Shown: positions 1 through 7,951 of the stretch, one piece after another
How positions within the stretch are numbered: position 1 is the first letter of the stretch
Layout: every line of letters begins with the position of its first letter
DNA from: Staphylococcus delphini
GTDB taxonomy: Bacteria; Bacillota; Bacilli; Staphylococcales; Staphylococcaceae
Direction: 5' to 3'
Assembly: GCF_900636325.1 (NCBI RefSeq)
Contig: NZ_LR134263.1
Span: 1,240,001-1,304,000 of the forward strand
DNA length: 64,000 bases
Program-made: the position numbers and the translations under genes
Notes under the pieces: generated by a model
Told to the model about the DNA's origin: nothing
Database searches by the model: none
Seen by the model: the letters and a program-made list of their open reading frames with translations, nothing else

Positions 1-387
1 GTGAGCGATATCATGCTCCTTGACCAACTGCAAAAAGAAGTTGAAGCCATTTTTGAAGAAATTGAGGGAAAATATCGTTTATCGAAAGAAGAGTTTTTGA
101 TTTTACTGACACTTTGGGATCAAGGTTCGATGACATTAAAAGAAATGGATGACTATGTGAAAGTTAAGACTTACAAGCGCACAAGAACTTACAACAATTT
201 GGTAGAAATGAAATGGATTGTTAAAGAGCGTCCGACAAACGATGAAAGAACCGTTATTATTCATTTTAATGAGGATAAAGAAGCGGACAAACAAGACTTA
301 ATTGATTTTACATGTATAGAAATCGAAAAAAGAGATGCACATTTGAGAACATTATTAAATGACATTGTCAACGGCTGTGATATTTAA
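1..387 (+). CDS. rot: SarA-family transcriptional regulator, Rot-like
   Basis: A winged-helix regulator of the SarA family, best matched to Rot (repressor of toxins), which in staphylococci controls exotoxin and surface-protein genes downstream of agr/RNAIII. The stretch TLKEMDDYVKVKTYKRTRTY (about residues 45-64) and the wing DERTVIIHFNE (about 81-91) are the conserved SarA-family DNA-binding core and match the S. aureus Rot pattern closely. The location, upstream of the ytqA/ytqB homologues and leuS, is also where rot sits in S. aureus. The reading frame is open from base 1 (GTG), and S. aureus Rot has about ten more N-terminal residues, so the true start may lie outside the window. An intrinsic terminator follows at 554-594. 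Confidence 0.85.
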   Translation: MSDIMLLDQLQKEVEAIFEEIEGKYRLSKEEFLILLTLWDQGSMTLKEMDDYVKVKTYKRTRTYNNLVEMKWIVKERPTNDERTVIIHFNEDKEADKQDLIDFTCIEIEKRDAHLRTLLNDIVNGCDI

Positions 388-526
388 GGACCAATGCGAC
401 TCTCATTTGAGATCAAGATTTAATGCACCCATTCTGAAAAAGCTAAAAAGAATTGAAGAGCTACAAAAGCCCGCAATTCTAGGCATCACCAAAGACGACA
501 TTGAATTAAAAAGAGAGTGCAAATGA
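377..526 (+). pseudogene. Short coding-like remnant downstream of rot
   Basis: A 49-codon frame starting from a GTG that overlaps the end of rot. It encodes a charged, plausible protein C-terminus (around ILKKLKRIEELQ and ITKDDIELKREC) ending at TGA 524-526. There is no convincing ribosome binding site. I do not recognise the family. It may be the 3' end of a gene lost upstream or a chance open frame. Confidence 0.25.
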
Positions 527-553
527 AAATAAATTATTCATACTACCTATCAT

Positions 554-594
554 AAAACCAACGCGTCCACAATGGGGATTGTCGTTGGTTTTTC
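554..594 (+). terminator. Intrinsic terminator after rot
   Basis: A perfect 10-bp stem, AAAACCAACG (554-563) with CGTTGGTTTT (583-592), followed by a short T-run. It closes the rot transcript. The rest of 388-730 shows no gene I can support. Confidence 0.75.
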
Positions 595-730
595 TCGTAG
601 TGCGTGATGAACGTAAATTCGAAATCAATACATAAGCTTTAATTCGCCCCATTTATCTCGCACTTGGTTTTTTGAGAGAAGTGATAGAGCGAATTGGGTC
701 TAGATTGACTTGAAGCGAAATATAAAAATA

Positions 731-816
731 AAAAACGATACGCCCATCCTTTGAAACAAGAGGCCCCAATAGCCATCTATTGCGCACGACATCAAAAGGA
801 TTGGGGGTATCGTTTT
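731..816 (-). terminator. Long hairpin terminator of mnmL-mnmM
   Basis: Outer arms AAAACGATAC and GTATCGTTTT pair perfectly and continue inward, with interruptions, through CCTTTG/CAAAAGG, leaving a loop of about 40 nt. On the minus strand it lies 76 nt past the mnmM stop and runs into a T-rich tract, as expected of the operon's terminator. Confidence 0.65.
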
Positions 817-892
817 CTAATTTATAATCTACAACGCTGTGACAAACTTAAAAAGCTTCACATCTTTTACAACACTTTAACCTTTATTGACA

Positions 893-1456
893 CTAAGCTC
901 TTTTCTCAAGTGCAATCACATACGGCGGTCGGTTTTGTTGATTGATAAACTCATACTTCAAAACATGTGCGCGTTGTTGATCAAACGCTGTCAAATGCTT
1001 CATCAAAGTCTCGCTTTCTTCCGCACCTTCTTCATGGCCTGGATAAACGACTAAAACGATAATGCCTTCAGGTTGTAATACATCAAAAATCGTCTGTACA
1101 GCAGCGAGAGTAGTCGTTGATTGTGTGACGATAGATTTGTCGCCTTTCGGTAAATAACCTAAATTAAAAATGGCAGCATGTACCTGCGTGAGATGTTCGT
1201 CTCTAATATATTGCGTAATCCATTCGTGCCCCGTATGAAAAAGGGAAACATTGCTGTAATCGTGAACACGTCGCTTTGTATTTTCTATTGCTTCTTGTTG
1301 AATGTCACAGCCATAAACGTGACCATTAGGGACGAGGTCTGCTAAAAATTTCGTGTCATGACCATTGCCACACGTTGCATCAATGACGACACTTTCTGAT
1401 GTGGTATGACTACGAATTAATGATTTGGCAAAAGGTAAAATACGTTCGACTATCAT
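893..1456 (-). CDS. mnmM: tRNA wobble uridine methyltransferase MnmM (YtqB family)
   Basis: A class I SAM-dependent methyltransferase of 187 aa. The SAM-binding motif I is VIDATCGNGHDTKFLA (residues 24-39), and FNLGYLPKGDK (about 97-107) is the catalytic NxGYLP signature of this family. The Bacillus homologue YtqB, renamed MnmM, methylates nm5s2U34 to mnm5s2U34 in the anticodon of tRNAs for split-box codons, replacing the methylase half of E. coli MnmC. The gene overlaps the upstream radical-SAM gene by four bases (ATGA), so the two are translationally coupled. The paired arrangement supports a shared role in wobble modification. Confidence 0.85.
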   Translation of the reverse strand: MIVERILPFAKSLIRSHTTSESVVIDATCGNGHDTKFLADLVPNGHVYGCDIQQEAIENTKRRVHDYSNVSLFHTGHEWITQYIRDEHLTQVHAAIFNLGYLPKGDKSIVTQSTTTLAAVQTIFDVLQPEGIIVLVVYPGHEEGAEESETLMKHLTAFDQQRAHVLKYEFINQQNRPPYVIALEKRA

Positions 1457-2406
1457 ATGCGCACCTGAGCATTATAAGATGCGCCTTGAACAGTACCACG
1501 ACGTTCAAGTTCTGCGTCAATTTCATTTAATACTTCCCGTTTATTGACACTCCACATAGGACCGACCATTAAATCGATAGGGCCATCACCGGTAATACGG
1601 TGGACGATCATTTCTGGTGGTAATTGTTCGAGTTGATCACAAACGAGTTGGATGTACTGTTTTTTTGTCATAAATTGGAGCAAACCTTTATCATATTGCT
1701 TCATCATGGGTGTACCTTTTAATAGATGTAATAAATGAATTTTAATGCCTTGGACATCCATTTGAGCAACCGCTTTTGCAGTCTCCATCATCATGTCATA
1801 GTCTTCACCAGGTAAACCATTAATAATATGTGAACATACATTAATGTTGTGACGACGTAATTTTGAGACACCTTCATAATAGCAATCCATATCATGTGCG
1901 CGGTTGATTAAGTCAGATGTTTCTTGATGAATGGTCTGTAAACCTAACTCCACCCATAAATACGTACGTTCATTTAATTCGGCGAGGTAGTCCACGACGT
2001 CATCTGGTAAACAATCTGGACGAGTCCCGATAGATAATCCAACCACACCCGGTTCTTTTAATGCAGCTTCAAATTTTTCTCGTAATACAGCAACGGGCGC
2101 ATGTGTATTGGTAAAGGCTTGGAAATATGCAATGTATTGACCTTCATGCCATTTCTCGTGCATTTTATTTTTAATCTCTTTAAATTGTACTTCAATCGCA
2201 TCAGCACGATTACCTGCAAAGTCACCACTCCCTGCTGCTGAACAAAATGTGCAACCGCCGTGCGCAACCGTACTGTCTCTATTAGGGCAATCAAAACCAC
2301 CATCTAAAGCTACTTTGAATATTTTTTGACCAAATTTATTTTTTAGATGATAGTTTAAAGTGTGATATCGTTTCTTTTCAAAAGCATATGGGAAATAAGT
2401 GCCCAT
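1453..2406 (-). CDS. mnmL: Radical SAM protein MnmL (YtqA, TIGR01212 family)
   Basis: A radical SAM protein of about 317 aa. The cluster-binding cysteines lie near residue 40 in an expanded CPNRDSTVAHGGCTFCSA motif (C-x11-C-x2-C) typical of the YtqA/TIGR01212 group. GLSIGTRPDCLPDD and WVELGLQT are conserved core elements. In Bacillus, YtqA (MnmL) acts with MnmM in an alternative route to mnm5s2U34 in tRNA. The start is set at the ATG at 2406, with a GGAAG ribosome binding site seven bases away, rather than the GTG one codon upstream. It overlaps mnmM by four bases. Confidence 0.82.
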   Translation of the reverse strand: MGTYFPYAFEKKRYHTLNYHLKNKFGQKIFKVALDGGFDCPNRDSTVAHGGCTFCSAAGSGDFAGNRADAIEVQFKEIKNKMHEKWHEGQYIAYFQAFTNTHAPVAVLREKFEAALKEPGVVGLSIGTRPDCLPDDVVDYLAELNERTYLWVELGLQTIHQETSDLINRAHDMDCYYEGVSKLRRHNINVCSHIINGLPGEDYDMMMETAKAVAQMDVQGIKIHLLHLLKGTPMMKQYDKGLLQFMTKKQYIQLVCDQLEQLPPEMIVHRITGDGPIDLMVGPMWSVNKREVLNEIDAELERRGTVQGASYNAQVRI

Positions 2407-2552
2407 CACAATCTTCCTTTCAACTTTCTATGTTTAAACTGTTTTTATCATATCGTATTCGTCATTTTTCTTAAACAGTATTTGAAGATTTTAACATATT
2501 TTCATCATAACGTGTTATAGTGTGTGCTAGAGAGAAAAGGAGTGAAACATCA

Positions 2553-3734
2553 GTGAATATGCCTAAAGAAATATGGTGGCTCGTCATTGGGATGGCGATT
2601 AATATCACAGGTGCGAGTTTTTTATGGCCGTTGAATACGATTTATATGAATGAGGAACTCGGCAAATCATTAAGTACTGCTGGACTGGTACTGATGGTCA
2701 ATTCATTTGGGATGATTGTAGGAAATTTACTTGGTGGGACATTGTTCGATAAACTTGGAGGCTATCGGACAATTATGTTAGGCACGATTGTGAGTTTGTG
2801 CGCTACCATTTTATTAAATTTCTTCCACGGTTGGCCTTGGTATGCGATTTGGCTCATTATGCTTGGTTTTGGCGGTGGGATGATTATCCCTGCGATTTAT
2901 GCGATGGCTGGAGCATTATGGCCGCAAGGGGGAAGACAAACGTTTAATGCGATTTACTTAGCACAAAATATTGGTGTGGCATTAGGTGCAGCGCTAGGCG
3001 GTTTTGTCGCTGAACTGAGCTTTAATTACATTTTTATGGCGAACTTGGCAATGTACGTCATTTTCTTCTTTATCGCATTATTTCAATTTAACATGAACTA
3101 TCAAGCGACGGTTAAACATCAAGAAACGTTGGAAAATGTGGCGCACATTCAAAACAAGAAACATTTCACAGCACTCATTTTATTATGTGTGATGTTTGCG
3201 CTATGTTGGATTGCTTATGTTCAATGGCAAACAACTATTGCTTCATTTACGCAAAGTATCGGTATTTCTATGAGTCAATATAGTTTGTTATGGACAGTGA
3301 ACGGGGTGCTCATTTTAGTCGGGCAACCTTTAATATTACCGATTATTCACCTTATTAAAGGGCAACTGAAAAAGCAACTTTACTTTGGATTAGTTGTATT
3401 TATACTGTCATTTTTCGTGACAAGTTTTGCGACATCATTTTCAATCTTCGTTGTTGGGATGGTCATTATGACATTTGCAGAAATGTTCGTTTGGCCTGCT
3501 GTACCGACGATTGCTAATAATTTAGCGCCTAAAGGTAGGGAAGGGGTCTATCAAGGCATTGTGAATTCCGCATCAACAGTGGGGAAAGCTTTTGGTCCAT
3601 TAGTGGGTGGGATACTCGTCGATGTTTTTAATATGCAAATCATGTTTTTATCAATGATAGGTTTACTCGTCATCGCTATGGTATTCCTTTCGATTTATGA
3701 TAGAAAAGTGGATCCGAAAACGTTATATCGTTAA
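2553..3734 (+). CDS. MFS transporter (YttB-like)
   Basis: A 393-aa integral membrane protein with twelve predicted hydrophobic segments, of the major facilitator superfamily drug:H+ antiporter type. The loop 2-3 signature appears as GGTLFDKLGGYRT near residues 64-76. The start is the GTG at 2553, ten bases after AAAGGAG; the frame is open upstream but lacks a better start. It is divergent from mnmL. In Bacillus the MFS gene yttB also lies beside ytqA-ytqB, so the neighbourhood is conserved. The substrate cannot be read from the sequence. Confidence 0.8.
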   Translation: MNMPKEIWWLVIGMAINITGASFLWPLNTIYMNEELGKSLSTAGLVLMVNSFGMIVGNLLGGTLFDKLGGYRTIMLGTIVSLCATILLNFFHGWPWYAIWLIMLGFGGGMIIPAIYAMAGALWPQGGRQTFNAIYLAQNIGVALGAALGGFVAELSFNYIFMANLAMYVIFFFIALFQFNMNYQATVKHQETLENVAHIQNKKHFTALILLCVMFALCWIAYVQWQTTIASFTQSIGISMSQYSLLWTVNGVLILVGQPLILPIIHLIKGQLKKQLYFGLVVFILSFFVTSFATSFSIFVVGMVIMTFAEMFVWPAVPTIANNLAPKGREGVYQGIVNSASTVGKAFGPLVGGILVDVFNMQIMFLSMIGLLVIAMVFLSIYDRKVDPKTLYR

Positions 3735-3784
3735 TCACAGTAAATGACACTTGCATCTTTGTACTAAATTGCATAATATAGTAG

Positions 3785-3997
3785 TTGATTACGAATTAAG
3801 CATGTGGTCGTGCTGTACTGGAGTAGTAACTTAAAAGGGTTTCCACAGAGAGTTAGTGGTGGTGCGAACTAACGAAAAACTTTAAGTGAACTTGCCGATA
3901 AATAATGAAAAATAAATGACATCTCTTACTATTTGAAATGAAGTGCACTTCTAGGAGTGAATGAGGGTGGTACCGCGGCAAAAGTCGTCCCTTAGCA
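3785..3997 (+). promoter_or_regulatory. T-box riboswitch, leucine (leuS leader)
   Basis: The conserved T-box GGGTGGTACCGCGG lies at 3966-3979, and the stem I elements include the AGTA-type box near 3823 and the distal loop GGTGCGAAC near 3861. By position relative to the distal loop, and by comparison with the tyrS leader in this window, the specifier is CTT (Leu) at 3891-3893 in GAA-CTT. Uncharged tRNA-Leu would favour the antiterminator and raise leuS expression. The exact boundaries are approximate. Confidence 0.9.
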
Positions 3998-4045
3998 TAT
4001 ATGAATAGTTTGAGGTGTCTTTTTATGAATGAGGAGGATTTAATT

Positions 4046-6457
4046 GTGAGTTACAATCATCAAGAAGTCGAAAAAAAGTGGCAAACGTATTGGTTAGAAA
4101 ACAAGACGTTTAAAACAGAAGATAATATCGGGCAGAAGAAATTTTATGCGTTAGATATGTTCCCTTATCCATCAGGTGCAGGGTTACATGTGGGGCATCC
4201 AGAAGGTTATACAGCAACAGACATTTTGTCACGTTATAAGCGTATGCAAGGTTACAATGTGTTACATCCAATGGGTTGGGATGCGTTTGGCTTACCTGCT
4301 GAACAGTATGCCCTTGATACTGGAAATGACCCGGCGGAATTTACAAAACGTAACATTCAAACATTTAAACGTCAAATTCAAGAGCTCGGTTTTAGTTATG
4401 ACTGGGATCGTGAAGTGAGTACGACAGACCCTGAATATTATAAATGGACACAATGGATTTTTATTCAACTTTATAAAAAAGGGTTAGCTTATATTGATGA
4501 AATTCCAGTGAACTGGTGTGAAGCGTTAGGTACTGTCCTATCTAATGAAGAAGTGGTCGATGGTGTATCAGAACGTGGGGGCTACCCAGTGGTTCGACGC
4601 CCGATGAAACAATGGGTATTGAAAATTACAGAATATGCAGATCGTTTACTTGAAGACTTAGATACACTTGATTGGCCCGAATCGATTAAAGACATGCAAC
4701 GTAACTGGATTGGTCGTTCTGAAGGGGCGAAAGTGAACTTTAAAGTCGAAAATATCGATACACCGATTGAAGTATTTACCACACGTCCAGATACGATTTA
4801 CGGCGCAACATTTTTAGTGTTAAGTCCTGAACATGCTTTAGTGAACCGAATTACGACATCGCAACAATATGAAAAAGTGAAACATTATCAAGACGAAGCA
4901 GCGAAAAAATCTGACTTAGAACGAACAGATCTGGCAAAAGAAAAAACAGGTGTCTTCACCGGGGCTTATGCGATTCATCCATTTACAGGTGAGCAAGTAC
5001 CTATTTGGATTGCTGATTATGTGTTAGCCTCATATGGGACAGGGGCTGTGATGGCCGTTCCAGCACATGATGAAAGAGACTATGAATTTGCGACAACATT
5101 TGATTTACCAATTGTGACAGTCATTGAAAACGATGCAGACACACCTTATTACATAGGTGACGGTGCACATGTTCAGTCTGGTGAATTAGACGGTCTAAAC
5201 AATGAAGCGGCGATTGCAAAAGCGATTGAACTACTAGAAGCAAAAGGTCTTGGAGAAAAGAAAGTGAATTATAAACTCCGTGACTGGTTATTTAGTCGTC
5301 AACGTTACTGGGGTGAACCGATTCCGATTATTCATTGGGAAGATGGCTCAATGACAACGGTACCGGAAAACGAATTACCATTATTACTGCCTAAAACAGA
5401 TGAAATCAAGCCTTCAGGTACAGGTGAATCACCACTTGCGAATATTGATGATTTTGTGAATGTTGTTGATCCTGAAACAGGTATGAAAGGTCGCCGTGAA
5501 ACGAATACAATGCCACAATGGGCGGGTAGCTGTTGGTATTACTTGCGTTATATCGATCCTAAAAATGATCAAATGTTAGCTGACCCCGAAAAGCTTAAAC
5601 ATTGGTTGCCAGTCGACCTTTATATCGGCGGTGTTGAACATGCTGTATTGCACTTATTATATGCACGTTTCTGGCATAAAGTGCTTTATGATTTAGGTGT
5701 TGTGCCTACATCTGAGCCTTTCCAAAAATTATTCAACCAAGGTATGATTTTAGGTGAAGGTAACGAAAAAATGAGTAAATCAAAAGGTAATGTGGTGAAT
5801 CCAGACGATATCGTTCGTTCACACGGTGCAGACACTTTACGTTTATATGAAATGTTTATGGGACCATTAGAAGCTTCAATTGCATGGAGTGAAAATGGTT
5901 TAGATGGTTCACGTCGCTTCTTAGATCGTGTATGGCGTTTGTTTGTCACTGAAGACGGTCAACTTACGGATAAAGTGGTTGAAGGTGACACAGCAGCATT
6001 GCAAACGGTTTACCATCAAACAGTTAAAAAGGTCACTGAAGACTTCGAATCATTAAGCTTCAATACGGCGATTAGTCAATTGATGGTCTTTATTAATGAA
6101 TGTTATAAAGCTGACACCATTTCTAAAGCCTATGCAGAAGGATTTGTGAAAATGTTAGCACCTATCGCCCCACATATCGGCGAGGAATTATGGTCTATTT
6201 TAGGACATGATACAACGATTACTTATCAACCATGGCCAAGTTTCGATCCATCGTTATTAGAAGAAGATGTGGTTGAAATCGTCGTTCAAGTGAATGGTAA
6301 AGTCCGTGCTAAAATCGAAATTCCAAAAGATATGAGTAAAGCGGATATGGAAGCGACAGCGTTAGCCAATGACAACATTAAAGCTGCCATTGAGGGTAAA
6401 GATGTTAAGAAAGTCATTGCAGTTCCACAAAAATTGGTGAATATTGTCGCGAAATAA
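4046..6457 (+). CDS. leuS: Leucyl-tRNA synthetase
   Basis: Class I aminoacyl-tRNA synthetase that charges tRNA-Leu. The HIGH motif is GLHVGH near residue 48 and the KMSKS loop is intact near residue 575. The large CP1 editing domain (around residues 225-415, with [12 protein letters not shown] and AVPAHDERD) removes mischarged amino acids, and a C-terminal tRNA-binding region ends in [11 protein letters not shown]. The length is 803 aa, matching the bacterial family. The start is the GTG at 4046, eight bases after GAGGAGG. The frame runs upstream to an ATG at 4001, but that lies in the T-box region and lacks a ribosome binding site. Confidence 0.98.
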   Translation: MSYNHQEVEKKWQTYWLENKTFKTEDNIGQKKFYALDMFPYPSGAGLHVGHPEGYTATDILSRYKRMQGYNVLHPMGWDAFGLPAEQYALDTGNDPAEFTKRNIQTFKRQIQELGFSYDWDREVSTTDPEYYKWTQWIFIQLYKKGLAYIDEIPVNWCEALGTVLSNEEVVDGVSERGGYPVVRRPMKQWVLKITEYADRLLEDLDTLDWPESIKDMQRNWIGRSEGAKVNFKVENIDTPIEVFTTRPDTIYGATFLVLSPEHALVNRITTSQQYEKVKHYQDEAAKKSDLERTDLAKEKTGVFTGAYAIHPFTGEQVPIWIADYVLASYGTGAVMAVPAHDERDYEFATTFDLPIVTVIENDADTPYYIGDGAHVQSGELDGLNNEAAIAKAIELLEAKGLGEKKVNYKLRDWLFSRQRYWGEPIPIIHWEDGSMTTVPENELPLLLPKTDEIKPSGTGESPLANIDDFVNVVDPETGMKGRRETNTMPQWAGSCWYYLRYIDPKNDQMLADPEKLKHWLPVDLYIGGVEHAVLHLLYARFWHKVLYDLGVVPTSEPFQKLFNQGMILGEGNEKMSKSKGNVVNPDDIVRSHGADTLRLYEMFMGPLEASIAWSENGLDGSRRFLDRVWRLFVTEDGQLTDKVVEGDTAALQTVYHQTVKKVTEDFESLSFNTAISQLMVFINECYKADTISKAYAEGFVKMLAPIAPHIGEELWSILGHDTTITYQPWPSFDPSLLEEDVVEIVVQVNGKVRAKIEIPKDMSKADMEATALANDNIKAAIEGKDVKKVIAVPQKLVNIVAK

Positions 6458-6483
6458 AGATGAATAAGGGAGCGTAGAGGATA

Positions 6484-6795
6484 ATGAAAGAGATTAGTAC
6501 AAATGAATTAAAAGAGATTATTTTAAGTTCAGAACCAGTCCATATTGTCGATGTACGCGAAGATGAAGAAGTAGCAATGGGGATGATTCCTGACGCAGAA
6601 CATATTCCGATGAATGAGATTCCGGATCATGTGGATGATTTCAAAAAGGACACGACGTACTACATTGTGTGTGCTGGCGGTGTGAGAAGTGCGAAAGTGG
6701 TTGCGTTTTTGAATGATCATGGGATTGATGCGGTGAATGTTGAAGGTGGTATGCGTGCTTGGGGCGATGAAGGGTTAGAGTTTAAGCGTATTTAA
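6484..6795 (+). CDS. Rhodanese-like domain protein
   Basis: A single rhodanese domain of 103 aa. The active-site loop CAGGVRSA has the persulfide-carrying cysteine near residue 63. IVDVREDEEVAMG (about residues 21-33) and the ending VEGGMRAW are family hallmarks. Such stand-alone rhodaneses carry sulfane sulfur. The gene starts 27 bp after leuS and probably shares its transcript. The sulfur donor and acceptor are not evident from the context. Confidence 0.9.
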   Translation: MKEISTNELKEIILSSEPVHIVDVREDEEVAMGMIPDAEHIPMNEIPDHVDDFKKDTTYYIVCAGGVRSAKVVAFLNDHGIDAVNVEGGMRAWGDEGLEFKRI

Positions 6796-6871
6796 GATTT
6801 GATGATGCACTGTTATTGTTGTGTGGGAGACCATACGATGATAACAGTGTTTTTTGTTTTGTTGTTTGGTG

Positions 6872-7020
6872 AACATTTCGGTTACATTTGGGTGTGTTTG
6901 TAGGTTGTTGAACATTTCGGTTACATTTGAGTGTGTTTGTAGGTTGTTGAACATTTCGGTTACATTTGAGTGTATTTGTAGGTTGTTGAACATTTTAGTT
7001 GCATTTGGTGTGTTTTGTAG
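6872..7020 (+). repeat. 39-bp direct tandem repeat, about four copies
   Basis: The unit begins GAACATTTCGGTTACATTTG and ends TAGGTTGTT. Three near-identical copies and one diverged copy run from 6872 into 7020. Each unit contains two ACATTT boxes 11 bp apart. Because 39 is divisible by three, short open frames appear on both strands here. They carry no ribosome binding site and I do not regard them as genes. Confidence 0.85.
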
Positions 7021-7021
7021 G

Positions 7022-7160
7022 TTGCTGACCTGTGCTGCGCTTTCCTAGGGGCTGACCCTTCAACTAAATTCGGCTGGATTAAAGCATACACTTGATGGAG
7101 GCCGAATTGGATTTTCCGGGCCAGCTGATCCCTCAGGAGTCTTGCACGGTCTTGCAATCT
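7022..7160 (+). repeat. Interspersed hairpin element, copy A
   Basis: The conserved left flank GGGCTGACCCTTCAACTAA is followed by a hairpin with arms AATTCGGC and GCCGAATT, then a conserved right flank (GGATTTTCCGG..CAGCTGATCCCTC) and GGTCTTGCAATCT. The flanks recur in copy B (7303 onwards) and, inverted and with a different hairpin stem, near 57990-58145. Confidence 0.7.
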
Positions 7161-7218
7161 TTGTAGTTTTTAAAGCAAAATGTAACAGAATAAAAAGTGT
7201 TTTTATCCCAATTTCCAA

Positions 7219-7283
7219 CACGCTCACCACATCATATCTTTTTTTGAGGGAGGAGAAGGGAGAGAGTGGAGCTAAATTGATGA
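7219..7283 (+). repeat. 65-bp repeat, first copy
   Basis: A block from CACGCTCACC through a run of T, a purine-rich GAGGGAGGAGAAGGGAGAGA stretch and GTGGAGCTAAATTGATG. It recurs almost unchanged at 7646-7707, so the whole of 7022-7283 and 7303-7707 look like a diverged duplication. Confidence 0.7.
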
Positions 7284-7302
7284 GTTTATAGCTGTTTAAG
7301 AT

Positions 7303-7707
7303 TGCTGACCTGTGCTGCGCTGTCCTAGGGCTGACCCTTCAACTAAATTCGGCTGGATTAAAGCATACACTTGATGGAGGCCGAATTGGATTTTGGGAGC
7401 AGTACAGAAATCTCATGTGCAACAAAGATTTCGTTGTACTGCCCCCGCAAGGCTGACTAGACTTCTCAACAGCAAAAGCATTGAGAAGTCAGACAGCTAC
7501 TGCGTTAAACAGTAGCCACTCTCATAATTCAATGATTTGATTTTGCTTTTAACTTTCCCCTCGGGAGTCTTGCACGGTCTTGCAATCTGTGGGGTGTGGG
7601 GGAACAAGCACCAACACAAACTATCAAAAACACATGTAACTTCACACGCTCACCGCATTATATCTTTTTTGAGGGAGGAGAAGGGAGAGAGTGGAGCTAA
7701 ATTGATG
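7303..7707 (+). repeat. Second copy of the repeat region, with an inserted three-hairpin element
   Basis: It starts as a near copy of 7022-7114 (same flank, same AATTCGGC/GCCGAATT hairpin). It then switches at about 7393 into a different element (see 7395-7517) before resuming at GGAGTCTTGCACGGTCTTGC and the purine-rich block. A third partial copy of GGTCTTGCAATCTGTGGGG occurs at about 7749. No gene is supported between 6796 and 7951. Confidence 0.65.
7395..7517 (+). repeat. Three-hairpin interspersed element, copy 1
   Basis: Three successive inverted repeats: CAGTACAGAAATC with GATTTCGTTGTACTG; GACTTCTCAA with TTGAGAAGTC; GCTACTG with CAGTAGC. A second copy lies at 16737-16860. The stems differ at compensated or loop positions, suggesting a structured RNA or mobile repeat. 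It resembles, in general form, the intergenic repeat families of staphylococci; the exact family is not identified. Confidence 0.65.
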
Positions 7708-7892
7708 TGCACATGGTAGGGAGAAGGTGAACTGTCTACATCTTGCGCGGTCTTGCAATCTGTGGGGTGTGGGAAAAACAATTACCAATACAAACTATCA
7801 TAAGCCACTTATCTTAATATAGCTCTTTGTGCGCGTTGAGACGGCCAAATGCGGAGGTTAATGATGTTAACATTTGAATGGATACATCAATC

Positions 7893-7928
7893 AAAACCCC
7901 CAGCTCGTTATCAATTTGAGGTGGGGGA
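7893..7928 (-). terminator. Terminator of the flavoprotein gene
   Basis: On the minus strand CCCCCACCTC pairs with GAGCTGGGGG and is followed by TTTT, 24 bp after the stop of the gene at 7952. Confidence 0.6.
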
Positions 7929-7951
7929 ATGTTGTGTGATAGGGTTAATTT

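Noticed and set aside
751-945. 64-codon frame on the plus strand
   Set aside because: It runs through the terminator hairpin and into the antisense of mnmM, without a ribosome binding site.
4001-4045. Upstream ATG for leuS
   Set aside because: It would place 15 codons in the T-box leader. The GTG at 4046 has GAGGAGG at ideal spacing and fits the family N-terminus.
6872-7020. CRISPR-like array
   Set aside because: The 39-bp units are contiguous with no unique spacers between them, and no cas genes are nearby. It is a plain tandem repeat.
6775-7157. Open frames of 64-72 codons on both strands in the repeat region
   Set aside because: They arise because the repeat length is a multiple of three. 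They repeat the same peptide, have no ribosome binding sites and overlap each other.
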